NCBI RefSeq assembly: GCF_000706765.1
Contig: NZ_CP006018.1
Location: 1,612,001 to 1,676,000, forward strand
Length of the DNA: 64,000 bases
Source of the DNA: Bifidobacterium [indicum] DSM 20214 = LMG 11587
GTDB lineage: Bacteria; Actinomycetota; Actinomycetes; Actinomycetales; Bifidobacteriaceae
Reading direction: 5' to 3'
The notes under the pieces are model-generated. The model was not told the DNA's origin. It searched no databases and saw only the letters and a program-made list of their open reading frames with translations. Position numbers and translations under genes: made by a program. The first letter of the stretch is position 1; each line of letters opens with the position of its first letter. Below, one piece after another: positions 16,527-24,630 of the stretch.

Positions 16527-17246
16527 ATGGACAAGGAACCCACCACTGACCGCCGGAAGACCAGCCGCCGTCCCAAGTGGATGGTGCCTATAACGGCTGT
16601 CGCTGTCGTTGTTGTGTTGGCAGTGGCCGGCATCGTCGGGTGGAGCCTGTATGAGCCGCGTCGGCACGATTCCGCAGTAGCGAGCTGTGTAGCATCGGTC
16701 AAGTCCATGTACGACAGCTCCAGGACCGCACAGGCCACAGTGGACCAGCATCAGGAGGCGGCCGCCATCCGGGCTCCTCAGGTGCAGAACCCGAAGACGA
16801 TAAGCAACATCCGCAAACTTGGCAACACCATCAAAAGGACCAGCGGCACCAGGCTGCAGAGTGTCCAATGCGACGCCGCCATGTCCACAGCAGAACTCCG
16901 CGACGCAACCGACACGGCCCGTCGATACGACACCAGGTTGAACGAGCTCTCCAGCCAGTACACGGAGGCCGCCAAGGCCGTGGTCGCTTCACGAGACGCA
17001 AAGAGCCTCCAGAATGCCAAGGACACCTTAGACAGGCGTAAGGGCGAGGCGTTGAGTCTTCTGGTCGACACCGATGGAAAAGTAACGGATGGCGCTGTAC
17101 GCGATGGTTTGCAGACCGCCATCGAGCAGGCCGGACAGGCCAAGGGCAACAAGCCAGATGCATACCTGGAAGCTGCCGCCTCACTCCAGGCCGCCATCGA
17201 CCAGGTGAACGCCTCGGTTCAGGCCCAGACTCCAGCCGGCCAGTAA
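16527..17246 (+). CDS. Membrane-anchored coiled-coil protein, paralogue 3 of 3 (tail-less)
   Basis: A 239-residue paralogue starting MDKEPTTDRRK with AAGAGG upstream. It has a membrane helix (VPITAVAVVVVLAVAGIVGW), the two shared cysteines (ASCVASV and VQCDAAM) and the same block order (AKAVVASRDAKSLQNAKD, ALSLLVDTDGKVTD, SLQAAIDQVNASVQAQ). It stops right after QTPAGQ, where the other two enter their Ala/Gln and Gly/Pro-rich tail. The Pro/Gly-coding bases after the stop suggest the tail was lost by a recent nonsense or frameshift change. It is much more diverged than copies 1 and 2 are from each other. Confidence 0.75.
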   Translation: MDKEPTTDRRKTSRRPKWMVPITAVAVVVVLAVAGIVGWSLYEPRRHDSAVASCVASVKSMYDSSRTAQATVDQHQEAAAIRAPQVQNPKTISNIRKLGNTIKRTSGTRLQSVQCDAAMSTAELRDATDTARRYDTRLNELSSQYTEAAKAVVASRDAKSLQNAKDTLDRRKGEALSLLVDTDGKVTDGAVRDGLQTAIEQAGQAKGNKPDAYLEAAASLQAAIDQVNASVQAQTPAGQ

Positions 17247-17442
17247 GCCCAGCCTGTCCGGCAGTCGGCCCCCTCCACGGTGCGGCGACTGCGCCCCGCC
17301 CTGCCGGACGGGATGGGGAGCAGGCAGACCGTCCATTCCGGCGCTCACACCTAAGGGAAGCGGAATACCAACCGTTCGTATCTGTTGTATACTGACGAGG
17401 CCGGTCGCGAAGAGTGCCGGCAAGGTTTGATAACTGAAGATT

Positions 17443-17838
17443 GGGGCTGATCGGTTTCGACGGTGACCTGTTCGTCGCAGGGAAGCGTGCCGAGAACGCG
17501 GGGGTCCGCTCGTTAATGTCCTCCCGCAAACAACAAGTGCTAAATCTAACCGCACTGAGTTCGCTCTCGCTGCCTGAGCTTCGCGCCAGGATAAACCAGT
17601 GAGCAGCTGCTCCGTTCACTCTCCTTCGCCTTCGGGGGGATGCTGAGCGTCATTAAGAAGACTTGCCCGGACCGCTGCACCGCAGGACGATCCGGGGACT
17701 TTTCCTGCGGCTATGCCCGCCACCAGTCGTCTGCGACACAGGTGGGGGCAGACAGATAGCCATAACGGCCAGCAGACTACGCACGTAGAAGACTGAGGGT
17801 ACGGTCATCGGACCGGGGTTCAATTCCCCGCAGCTCCA
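17443..17838 (+). ncRNA. ssrA: tmRNA
   Basis: The ends GGGGCTG and CAGCTCC pair as the acceptor stem, and GACCGGGGTTCAATTCCCC-type T-arm sequence precedes the 3' end. The tag frame at 17539-17577 reads AKSNRTEFALAA then TGA, a normal proteolysis tag ending in LAA. tmRNA rescues stalled ribosomes and marks the peptide for degradation. A TATACT -10 element lies at 17388-17393. tmRNA genes are frequent integration sites, and accessory DNA lies on both sides here. Confidence 0.95.
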
Positions 17839-17850
17839 CTTATTTACCAG

Positions 17851-17879
17851 GCGCCACTTTGCACATAGAAAAGTGGCGC
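17851..17879. terminator. Hairpin after tmRNA
   Basis: GCGCCACTTT at 17851-17860 pairs with AAAGTGGCGC at 17870-17879. There is no T-run behind it on the plus strand, so it may be a processing or pause hairpin rather than a classic terminator. Confidence 0.55.
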
Positions 17880-18822
17880 ACCCAAACGATAACAAGACCT
17901 AGTCACACTTTTCTACATCTCTTTGTCGTATAGAGCTATCTGAGTTTTGTGGCGGCCAATTGAACATATATAGATGTCGTGTCCGGCAATAAGCGGTCAA
18001 AAAGCGGCAGATATGAGCGCTCTGAGAGCCGACCGATCTCTGCGGCCAAGTACATGGAGTACATCTGTTAGACGCGCAAAACCACCACCGATCACCTTTG
18101 CCTCGACTGATGACGTCAAATATGTCACCGCTCCATAAGATTCGTGGCGCTCTCAGTCCCATCCAAAGTCGTGGCACACCTTTGCGTGATGGCATGCGCA
18201 ACAAGCTCAAGAGTGCTTGGGGAGATGTCTCCCCAAGCACTCAATAGCAGGCCACAAAGAAGAGTACTTGCCAACACATCAAACTGCCGATTGCTCCCTC
18301 AAGCTTCGAATCTAGAGCGAGATTGTTCTCAGCAACTCTCATGCAAGTACACTTACTTTTAAGACCACAAGGGCATCCAATAAGGCCACTAACCGCACAA
18401 GCCTCACTGCCCGACTTACGTATCGCCGCATTTAATTTCACTGGCGCTCGTCATGCGCAACAAACTGTTGCCCAACAACAAGAGATCCTGCCGTAGAGGC
18501 AAGAAAACACAACAAAGACTTTTCCCGGTTTAGCAAGGAAAAAGGCTTAAATCATGGACGAAAATGGCGGCCTTGAGACATGTCTCACACAGGTCTCAAT
18601 ATAGGAGATAATAATTTATCCTATAGAACAGACTGCTACGGTTAGTTACAGGTATTGGGAACCTGATTGGACATTGTCGGTATTGACATTGTTGGTGTCG
18701 GACCACCTTGGGGAAGACTGGATGGTCCGTCCGACGGGTCGATGTAATGCGTGACACCGGCTTACAGTCCGCGAATCAAGGGTAACGGTCAGTACCTGTT
18801 GTCAATGAAGGGGTATGCAAGT
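17880..18822. other. Gene-poor AT-richer region between tmRNA and the RCC1 surface gene
   Basis: About 940 bases without a convincing gene; the minus-strand frame at 17899-18240 lacks a ribosome site and family features. The region holds a perfect inverted repeat at 18211-18242 and ATAGGA/TCCTAT facing each other around 18603-18626. Two near-repeats lie before the surface gene (GACATTGTCGGT and GACATTGTTGGT, about 18669-18695). It may be decayed inserted DNA. Confidence 0.4.
18211..18242. repeat. Perfect 15-bp inverted repeat, 2-base spacer
   Basis: GAGTGCTTGGGGAGA at 18211-18225 is followed after TG by its exact reverse complement at 18228-18242. No T-run follows on either strand. It could be a protein-binding site, the end of a lost element, or a terminator relic. 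Confidence 0.7.
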
Positions 18823-21800
18823 ATGCGTTTGAACTACAGTCTGCGCCGTACGCTGACACTCATAGTCACCGTGCTGGGTCTCATGTCGAGCCTGGGCATG
18901 GCTGTCGCCAGTGCAACCGATACCCCCGAAGAATCAGAGGGACAGCAGGCCTCTTCCGTCATTGAGGGGTCCACTGGCACCAATGACAACGACGAATCGG
19001 ACACTTCTCTTCTGACGCCCACCCCCTCGCCTGCCACAACGCCAGGCAATGCGCTAAGCACCACTCCTGCGACCCCGACCGACTCATCCACAAGCGCGCC
19101 ATCTCCAACAATCGGTGAAACAGATGATGCGGAGCCTTCCTCAACCGAGCCGGCGGAAAAGCCAAACAAACAGACCTCGCACGTGGTGCGGTTCGACCTG
19201 TCGGACGGAACCCCGCCCACGCAAACGACCGTGCAGGATGGCACCCTGGCCGGCCCGCCGGAGAGCAACCCGCAGCGCGAAGGCCATCGATTCAACGGAT
19301 GGACATACAAGGACCAGGTCTTCGACTTCCGGATTCCCGTCCGCGAGGACATGACTCTGACGGCCCAGTGGGTCCAGGACACGGATTGGCAGCTGAGTCC
19401 CGATCATGGACCTGCCTCAGGGGCCCGCCTGACCATCAACCCTCCTTCCAGCAAGGAACCGCGCTTCTCCCACCTGGAATCCTCCGGAGACCAGCTAATC
19501 GGGCAGACCAGCAACGGTGGTCTTTACACTTGGAACGGCGCAGCCACTCCAACGTCCATTCCGGCCCCGTCTGAGTCTCGGAACGCGTTCCACTACCTGC
19601 AAGCAGGCACCGGTGACCACTGGCAGGCGGCACTGGGATCGGATCATCACCTTTACACCTGGACCGTCAAGCAGCCCTCGCCCACGATTCCTGACGTCAC
19701 CCGGGAAACCCTGTATACAAGCATCAGCACGGACATCAGTCATGGATGGCTCCTGGCCGTTGATCAGCAAGGTCGCATCCACACGCTCCAAGCTGATGAG
19801 ACCAAAACCGAGAAGGCAGGCCCGCGCCTGTCCGAACAAGCCGTGGTCACCCTGCCCGAGCAGGCACATGCGACGCTTGTCACTACGGCCGCCGACCAGG
19901 CCTTGGCCGTGGACACGAACGGGCAAGCCTGGACTTGGAACATGACCGGTGCTGATGCGCACGCCACGCGCATCAGTCAGCCCGCAGATACTCCCATCAT
20001 CCAGGTCGAAAGCGTCGGCACAGGCTTCGTCCTTATGGACACGACTGGCCAAGCCAGCTATTTGGCAGGAGACAAAACTGCGCCCTCCGCGATTCGTCTG
20101 CCAGATGACAAACGCCCAAACCGGGTCAGCAGCAGCGGCAACCAGGTGCTGATTACGGACACCAAAGGCCAAATCTGGGCGTGGAAGCCGAACAGCACAC
20201 CTACGCAAGTGGACGGCGGGAAGCAGTCCTACATACAGGCACTCACAGTCGGCAGCAAGACTGTCGCCCTGAATCTGCAGGGAGAGTTGCTTGCGTGGAG
20301 CACCAAGCAACAGGACAGGCCTGTCAAAGTCGTCGTCACCAAAGAGCCGACCTTGGACGCGGCCAGATTCGACGACCAGCCCATGACCCTGACCCGCAGC
20401 GGCGATGCCTGGCAGGCAGACGCACCCGCGAGGCCAGCAGGGCAAGCCACGGTCACCATCAGCGGCAAGCAAGACAACCAGCCCTTCTCCAAGAGTTTCA
20501 CCTACACGGTGGAAGAGCCTCTCGCCAGAGCTGCTGCACCAAGCCCAACATATACAGTCACGTTCGACGCGGACGGAGGCAGCCCCCGACCCGGCGCCCA
20601 ATACGTCCCCAGTCCGTATGGGCGTGTGCAAAGGCCCACAACGAATCCGGTACGCAGCGGTTACCTGTTCGACGGATGGTTCAATGGCAGGATTGCCTAT
20701 GACTTCAGCAAACCCGTCACTTCGAACCTCACTCTGACCGCCCACTGGACACTCGACGGTCAGGACACTTGGCAAATCGACCCGGACAGGGGCAGCCAGT
20801 ATGGCGGACAGAGCGTGCGCATCACCCCACCCCTCAATAGGGGCATCAAGTTCAACCAGACCAGCAGTGCGACGAACCTCAACGAGGAACCCCACAGGGG
20901 GTATTCTCTGGCCATAGGCAGCGACGGGAATGCATATGCCTGGGGTTCAAACCAGCATGGGCAGCTTGGCGACGGAACAACCTCCCTCCGCAGAGCTCCA
21001 GTCTTGGTGAAAAAACCTGATGGAGCCCCGGCGGATTTCACGTACGTACAAGTCAGCGCTGGGGGTTATCACTCCTTGGCCCTAGGCAGTGACGGATACG
21101 TGTACGCCTGGGGGCTTAACAGCCATGGGCAGCTAGGAAACACCAATTGCGGCGATCAAACCACCACGCCTGCGAGGGTGCGCGACCCCAATGACCCTAC
21201 GAACCAATACAAGGGCCTAACCGCAGTCCAGGTAGACGCCGGCGCTTTGAACTCCATGGCGTTGGGAACGGACGGGACCGTATACACCTGGGGCAGCCAG
21301 GCAAGAGGGTGGAACGGAACCGTATTCACCGATCGACAGCCTGTTCCCGTCCCGGTCAAGGACCCCGCGAATTCATCCAACAGTTTCCGCGCCGTACAGA
21401 TCAGCACCAACTGGTCCTTCAACCTGGCCATCGGAACGGACGGTTACGTGTACGCCTGGGGGTACAACAATTTCGGCCAGCTCGGCAACAATCGCCTCGA
21501 TGGTCCAAATTCCACCGTCTTTTATCCGACCCCCACACGCGTTCGCGATCCAACCTGCCCCATGGACGCATCCTGCGGCTTTAAAGCGGTCCAGGTCAGT
21601 GCCGGAGGCTGGCACGCACTTGCCGTCGGCACTGATGGGAAAACCTGGGCATGGGGGCAGGGCCAGTATGGCCAGCTCGGCAACAACAGCATCGATAACG
21701 CCTGTATCCCCGTTCTTGTTTGCTCCCCTTGGGGCAACGGAAACCTGAACGCGACGCAAGTGATTGCCGGCCCCAACGACTCGTTCGCAATTGACTCGGC

Positions 21801-22374
21801 TGGAACCGCCTGGGCATGGGGATGGAACTGGCATGGACAGCTCGGCGACGGCAAAAAAACAGGGAATAGCCCAAACTGTGTGCCTGTCAAGATACTCAGT
21901 GCTGTCCATATAAGCGCAGGTTATGAACACACGATGGCAATCGGCCCGGACGGAGATGCCCAAGCATGGGGAGACAACATCTTTGGACAGCTCGGCAACG
22001 ACGGTATCTTCTCGCAGACCTCGACTCCTGTACCGGTATTGTTTAACAAGCGGCCGGTGATCACCAGAGTCAGGTTCGACCGGAGCCCCGCAACAAGCCT
22101 GACCATCAACAGTGACGGCCACAGTGCCACCGTGGTCACTCCTGCGCATCAGCCCGGGATGGTGACGGTCACCGTCGACTACACGCTGGAAAACGTACGA
22201 CAGATGCCGGATACGTCGCTATCGTACCTGTACCTGCCCGCAGGCACCCTCCTTCCCAACGCAGGAGGGGCCGGCATGATGCTCACGCTGCTTACCGGCG
22301 TCGTCGCCATGTGCGGCATCGCGGCGCAGCGCCATCACAGGCAATCGAGACAACTAGATACTTCGCTTGAGTAA
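18823..22374 (+). CDS. Large sortase-anchored surface protein with RCC1 propeller and InlB B-repeats
   Basis: A 1,183-residue secreted protein. It has a signal peptide (TLTLIVTVLGLMSSLGMAVASA), a Ser/Thr/Pro-rich lead and an InlB-type B-repeat (about residues 117-185, ending FDFRIPVREDMTLTAQW). A first diverged propeller region with TWN/TWT repeats follows, then a second B-repeat (YTVTFDADGG to NLTLTAHW). Next come seven clear RCC1 repeats of the type LAIGSDGNAYAWGSNQHGQL, enough for a seven-bladed propeller. The end has a sortase-like LPNAG, a hydrophobic segment and RHHRQSR. The ATG at 18823 has GAAGGGG upstream. A host or polymer-binding adhesin is likely by architecture only. Confidence 0.85.
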   Translation: MRLNYSLRRTLTLIVTVLGLMSSLGMAVASATDTPEESEGQQASSVIEGSTGTNDNDESDTSLLTPTPSPATTPGNALSTTPATPTDSSTSAPSPTIGETDDAEPSSTEPAEKPNKQTSHVVRFDLSDGTPPTQTTVQDGTLAGPPESNPQREGHRFNGWTYKDQVFDFRIPVREDMTLTAQWVQDTDWQLSPDHGPASGARLTINPPSSKEPRFSHLESSGDQLIGQTSNGGLYTWNGAATPTSIPAPSESRNAFHYLQAGTGDHWQAALGSDHHLYTWTVKQPSPTIPDVTRETLYTSISTDISHGWLLAVDQQGRIHTLQADETKTEKAGPRLSEQAVVTLPEQAHATLVTTAADQALAVDTNGQAWTWNMTGADAHATRISQPADTPIIQVESVGTGFVLMDTTGQASYLAGDKTAPSAIRLPDDKRPNRVSSSGNQVLITDTKGQIWAWKPNSTPTQVDGGKQSYIQALTVGSKTVALNLQGELLAWSTKQQDRPVKVVVTKEPTLDAARFDDQPMTLTRSGDAWQADAPARPAGQATVTISGKQDNQPFSKSFTYTVEEPLARAAAPSPTYTVTFDADGGSPRPGAQYVPSPYGRVQRPTTNPVRSGYLFDGWFNGRIAYDFSKPVTSNLTLTAHWTLDGQDTWQIDPDRGSQYGGQSVRITPPLNRGIKFNQTSSATNLNEEPHRGYSLAIGSDGNAYAWGSNQHGQLGDGTTSLRRAPVLVKKPDGAPADFTYVQVSAGGYHSLALGSDGYVYAWGLNSHGQLGNTNCGDQTTTPARVRDPNDPTNQYKGLTAVQVDAGALNSMALGTDGTVYTWGSQARGWNGTVFTDRQPVPVPVKDPANSSNSFRAVQISTNWSFNLAIGTDGYVYAWGYNNFGQLGNNRLDGPNSTVFYPTPTRVRDPTCPMDASCGFKAVQVSAGGWHALAVGTDGKTWAWGQGQYGQLGNNSIDNACIPVLVCSPWGNGNLNATQVIAGPNDSFAIDSAGTAWAWGWNWHGQLGDGKKTGNSPNCVPVKILSAVHISAGYEHTMAIGPDGDAQAWGDNIFGQLGNDGIFSQTSTPVPVLFNKRPVITRVRFDRSPATSLTINSDGHSATVVTPAHQPGMVTVTVDYTLENVRQMPDTSLSYLYLPAGTLLPNAGGAGMMLTLLTGVVAMCGIAAQRHHRQSRQLDTSLE

Positions 22375-22375
22375 G

Positions 22376-22463
22376 GCTGTCGAGTCGGCCCACCCGACTC
22401 GACAGCACCGGGGAAAGGCCCGGGAGCATCAATGACCATCCCCAACTGGTCGATGCTCCCGGG
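22376..22463 (+). terminator. Two tandem hairpins after the RCC1 gene
   Basis: GCTGTCGAGTCGG (22376-22388) pairs with CCGACTCGACAGC (22394-22406), 13 perfect pairs. CCCGGGAGCATC (22419-22430) pairs with GATGCTCCCGGG (22452-22463), followed by TCTCATTAAT. The stop codon is 2 bases before the first stem. Together they look like a strong tandem terminator. Confidence 0.75.
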
Positions 22464-22587
22464 TCTCATTAATATCATCGCATCATCGGACACAACCAAT
22501 GCGGATGGTTACCGATTGTAAACCGATATGCAGAACAAAATGAATAGCCGACCACCTGGCAGCCATAACCCACACCAAACAGCGGAT

Positions 22588-23952
22588 CTACTTGCTTTCA
22601 GATCTACCTATGGCGGCAGCGGCCGGCAATCCCAGCAAGGAGAGCACGGCAGCAGTCAACATGGCGGCTTTGAAACCGGAGGTGAAGGCAGCCGGCGAAG
22701 AGGCGCTGCCCCTGGCATAAAAGACAAGCACTGAAACAGCAACGCCCACCGCTCCACCGAGAAGACGAGACATGTTATAGATACCGGACGCTTTGCCGCT
22801 ATCAGCAGACGGCACCGCTCCCAGCACCGCCTTCTGCAAGGCGGGGCCGGCCATCGACAAGCCGGCACCGGAGATGATCAGGGGCAGAACCAGGGCCGCA
22901 TAGGTGAACTCGCCACCGGTCGTCAGACCAATCCAGAAATATCCCAGGCCCTGCAGGAACAACCCGAGTGCGGCAACCATCCGTTCGCCGAACCTGTCCA
23001 CCCACTTCCCGGCCAGGGGTGCGACGACAACCAGGGTTCCCGTCCAGGGAAGAAGCTCGAGACCGGCGACCAGGGCTTTCGCACCACCCACCACCTGTAG
23101 CTGCTGAGGCAGGAAGAAAACCACCCCGTACATGGAAGCGTACAGAAGGAAGGTGGCGAGGTTACCTCCATCAAAGGAGGGGGATCGGAAGAAGCTCAAG
23201 GGAATCATAGGATTCGACTGGCCGCGTTGGCGCAGCATGAGCACAGCCCACAAGGCAACACCGGCCAAGCCGAGCACTATAGAGAAGCGGCTCCAGCTCT
23301 TGTCGGACAGCCCAAGTATCAGAGCCACGGAAGCGATAATGACCAGCACTGCATCCACCAGGTTGATGCGCCCGTTTCCTGGCGTATCTTCGGGCAGGTA
23401 CTTGTGGCTCAGCCAGATACCGGCCAGACCGATCGGGATGTTAATCCAGAAAATCCACTGCCAGGTCAACTGGGAGACGATAAGACCGCCCAGGGCCGGA
23501 CCGACGATCAAGCCCAGACCGCCGATTCCAGAGTAAATGCCCAGCGCCTTGCCCCTGCGCTCAGGTGGTGTTCCTGAGGCCAGAATGGTCATCGACATGG
23601 GCGTCAGCACGGAGGCGCCCACACCCTGCACCACACGGGCGGCAATGAGCACGGCAATGGAGCCTGAAAGGGCGGCCATGAGGGATCCCAGGACGAATAC
23701 AGCCATGCCAGCCATATACACAGTGCGGTGCCCGAATCGGTTCCCCAGGGCCGCACCGACCAGGAGGACCGCAGCGATTGTCACATTGTAGGCATTGAGC
23801 GCCCACTGCAGTGAGGTGATTGAAATACCGAAGTCATGACGAATGGCAGTGGAGGCGGTGGTGACAATCATCGAGTCCATCATCGACATGAAGAAGCCCA
23901 AGGAGGTGAGACCCAGAATCCAAAATGAACTGGTCGGCTTGTGTTTACGCAT
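22588..23952 (-). CDS. MFS drug efflux transporter (DHA2, EmrB/QacA type)
   Basis: A 454-residue transporter. The opening FFMSMMDSMIVTTASTAI holds the D1 motif, motif A is GNRFGHRTVYMAG, motif B is RVVQGVGASVL and the antiporter motif C is GIGGLGLIVGPALGG. About 14 helices are expected. It exports drugs or metabolites in exchange for protons. A 32-bp palindrome lies 27 bases upstream of the start, and an ArsR-type regulator gene is immediately upstream on the same strand, so repression by that regulator is likely. Confidence 0.88.
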   Translation of the reverse strand: MRKHKPTSSFWILGLTSLGFFMSMMDSMIVTTASTAIRHDFGISITSLQWALNAYNVTIAAVLLVGAALGNRFGHRTVYMAGMAVFVLGSLMAALSGSIAVLIAARVVQGVGASVLTPMSMTILASGTPPERRGKALGIYSGIGGLGLIVGPALGGLIVSQLTWQWIFWINIPIGLAGIWLSHKYLPEDTPGNGRINLVDAVLVIIASVALILGLSDKSWSRFSIVLGLAGVALWAVLMLRQRGQSNPMIPLSFFRSPSFDGGNLATFLLYASMYGVVFFLPQQLQVVGGAKALVAGLELLPWTGTLVVVAPLAGKWVDRFGERMVAALGLFLQGLGYFWIGLTTGGEFTYAALVLPLIISGAGLSMAGPALQKAVLGAVPSADSGKASGIYNMSRLLGGAVGVAVSVLVFYARGSASSPAAFTSGFKAAMLTAAVLSLLGLPAAAAIGRSESK

Positions 23953-23979
23953 AGGAGAGTTGACTTTCTGCGACTTTTA

Positions 23980-24011
23980 ACTATTTAATAGTTCATGAAC
24001 TATTAAATAGT
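23980..24011. promoter_or_regulatory. 32-bp perfect palindrome, probable operator of the MFS gene
   Basis: The half-site ACTATTTAATAGTTCA is followed directly by its exact reverse complement. Each half itself holds an imperfect inverted repeat (CTATTTAATAG), giving two nested dyads. It lies between the ArsR-type gene and the MFS start, where the promoter must be. Confidence 0.75.
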
Positions 24012-24096
24012 AGCACGACATCGACCACTCTCAACAAGCACCCGGACACCGAATCGGAAGAGCCGGTGGACCGATTCCCGCATCAGGAGAACAGCC

Positions 24097-24411
24097 TTAC
24101 AGGGCCGCAAGGAATCCGGGGGCGTACCGGCGGAAGGTCTCCTCGTTAAGGGAGACATACTTCTCGCGCGAACGCCGCTCGTCCACCGTAAGACCAGCCT
24201 CACGCAGGGTCCTGAAATGATACGAGCCAGCCGAGGGACTCATCTGCACCATTTGCGCGATCTCCCCGCAGGTCACACCTCTGCACACCCTTTTGAGGTA
24301 GCGCACAATCTGCAGGCGGGTCGGATCGGCGAGTGCCTTGAGCACCCTGACCCGTGCCTCATCATCTTCTGTTGCAAGAGAGGACCCATCACCCGTCGTT
24401 TCAATACTCAT
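24097..24411 (-). CDS. ArsR-family transcriptional regulator
   Basis: A 104-residue winged-helix regulator. LKALADPTRLQIVRYLKR opens the domain, VTCGEIAQMVQMSPSAGSYH is the helix-turn-helix and FRTLREAGLTVDERRSREKYVSL the wing. No clear metal-binding Cys pair as in ArsR/SmtB; the ELCVC motif is absent, so it may sense an organic ligand. The start MSIETTGDG at 24411 is favoured over the frame start at 24465. It is upstream of and codirectional with the MFS pump, with the palindrome between them. Confidence 0.82.
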   Translation of the reverse strand: MSIETTGDGSSLATEDDEARVRVLKALADPTRLQIVRYLKRVCRGVTCGEIAQMVQMSPSAGSYHFRTLREAGLTVDERRSREKYVSLNEETFRRYAPGFLAAL

Positions 24412-24630
24412 ACAAGTATTGTAGCGACCGCGCTCCCCTCCATGAGGATTGCCGATGAGTCCCAATCAAAACACCCGAGCCTGGACCCCGGGGAGATAAT
24501 ACTGCAAACACTCCGAGAGCCAGGCTCGGCGGCTCAGCACCGGTTTATCCCCGGGTCGCAATCCGGGTCTCCAAAGCACTACGCGTCCAGGCCCGCACAA
24601 CCTCTTCGGCACCCCTCCTGAAGGGGGGGG

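Noticed and set aside
17899-18240. 113-residue minus-strand frame whose start lies within the inverted repeat
   Set aside because: Trp/Arg/Cys-rich composition without domain features, no ribosome site, start placed inside the inverted repeat.
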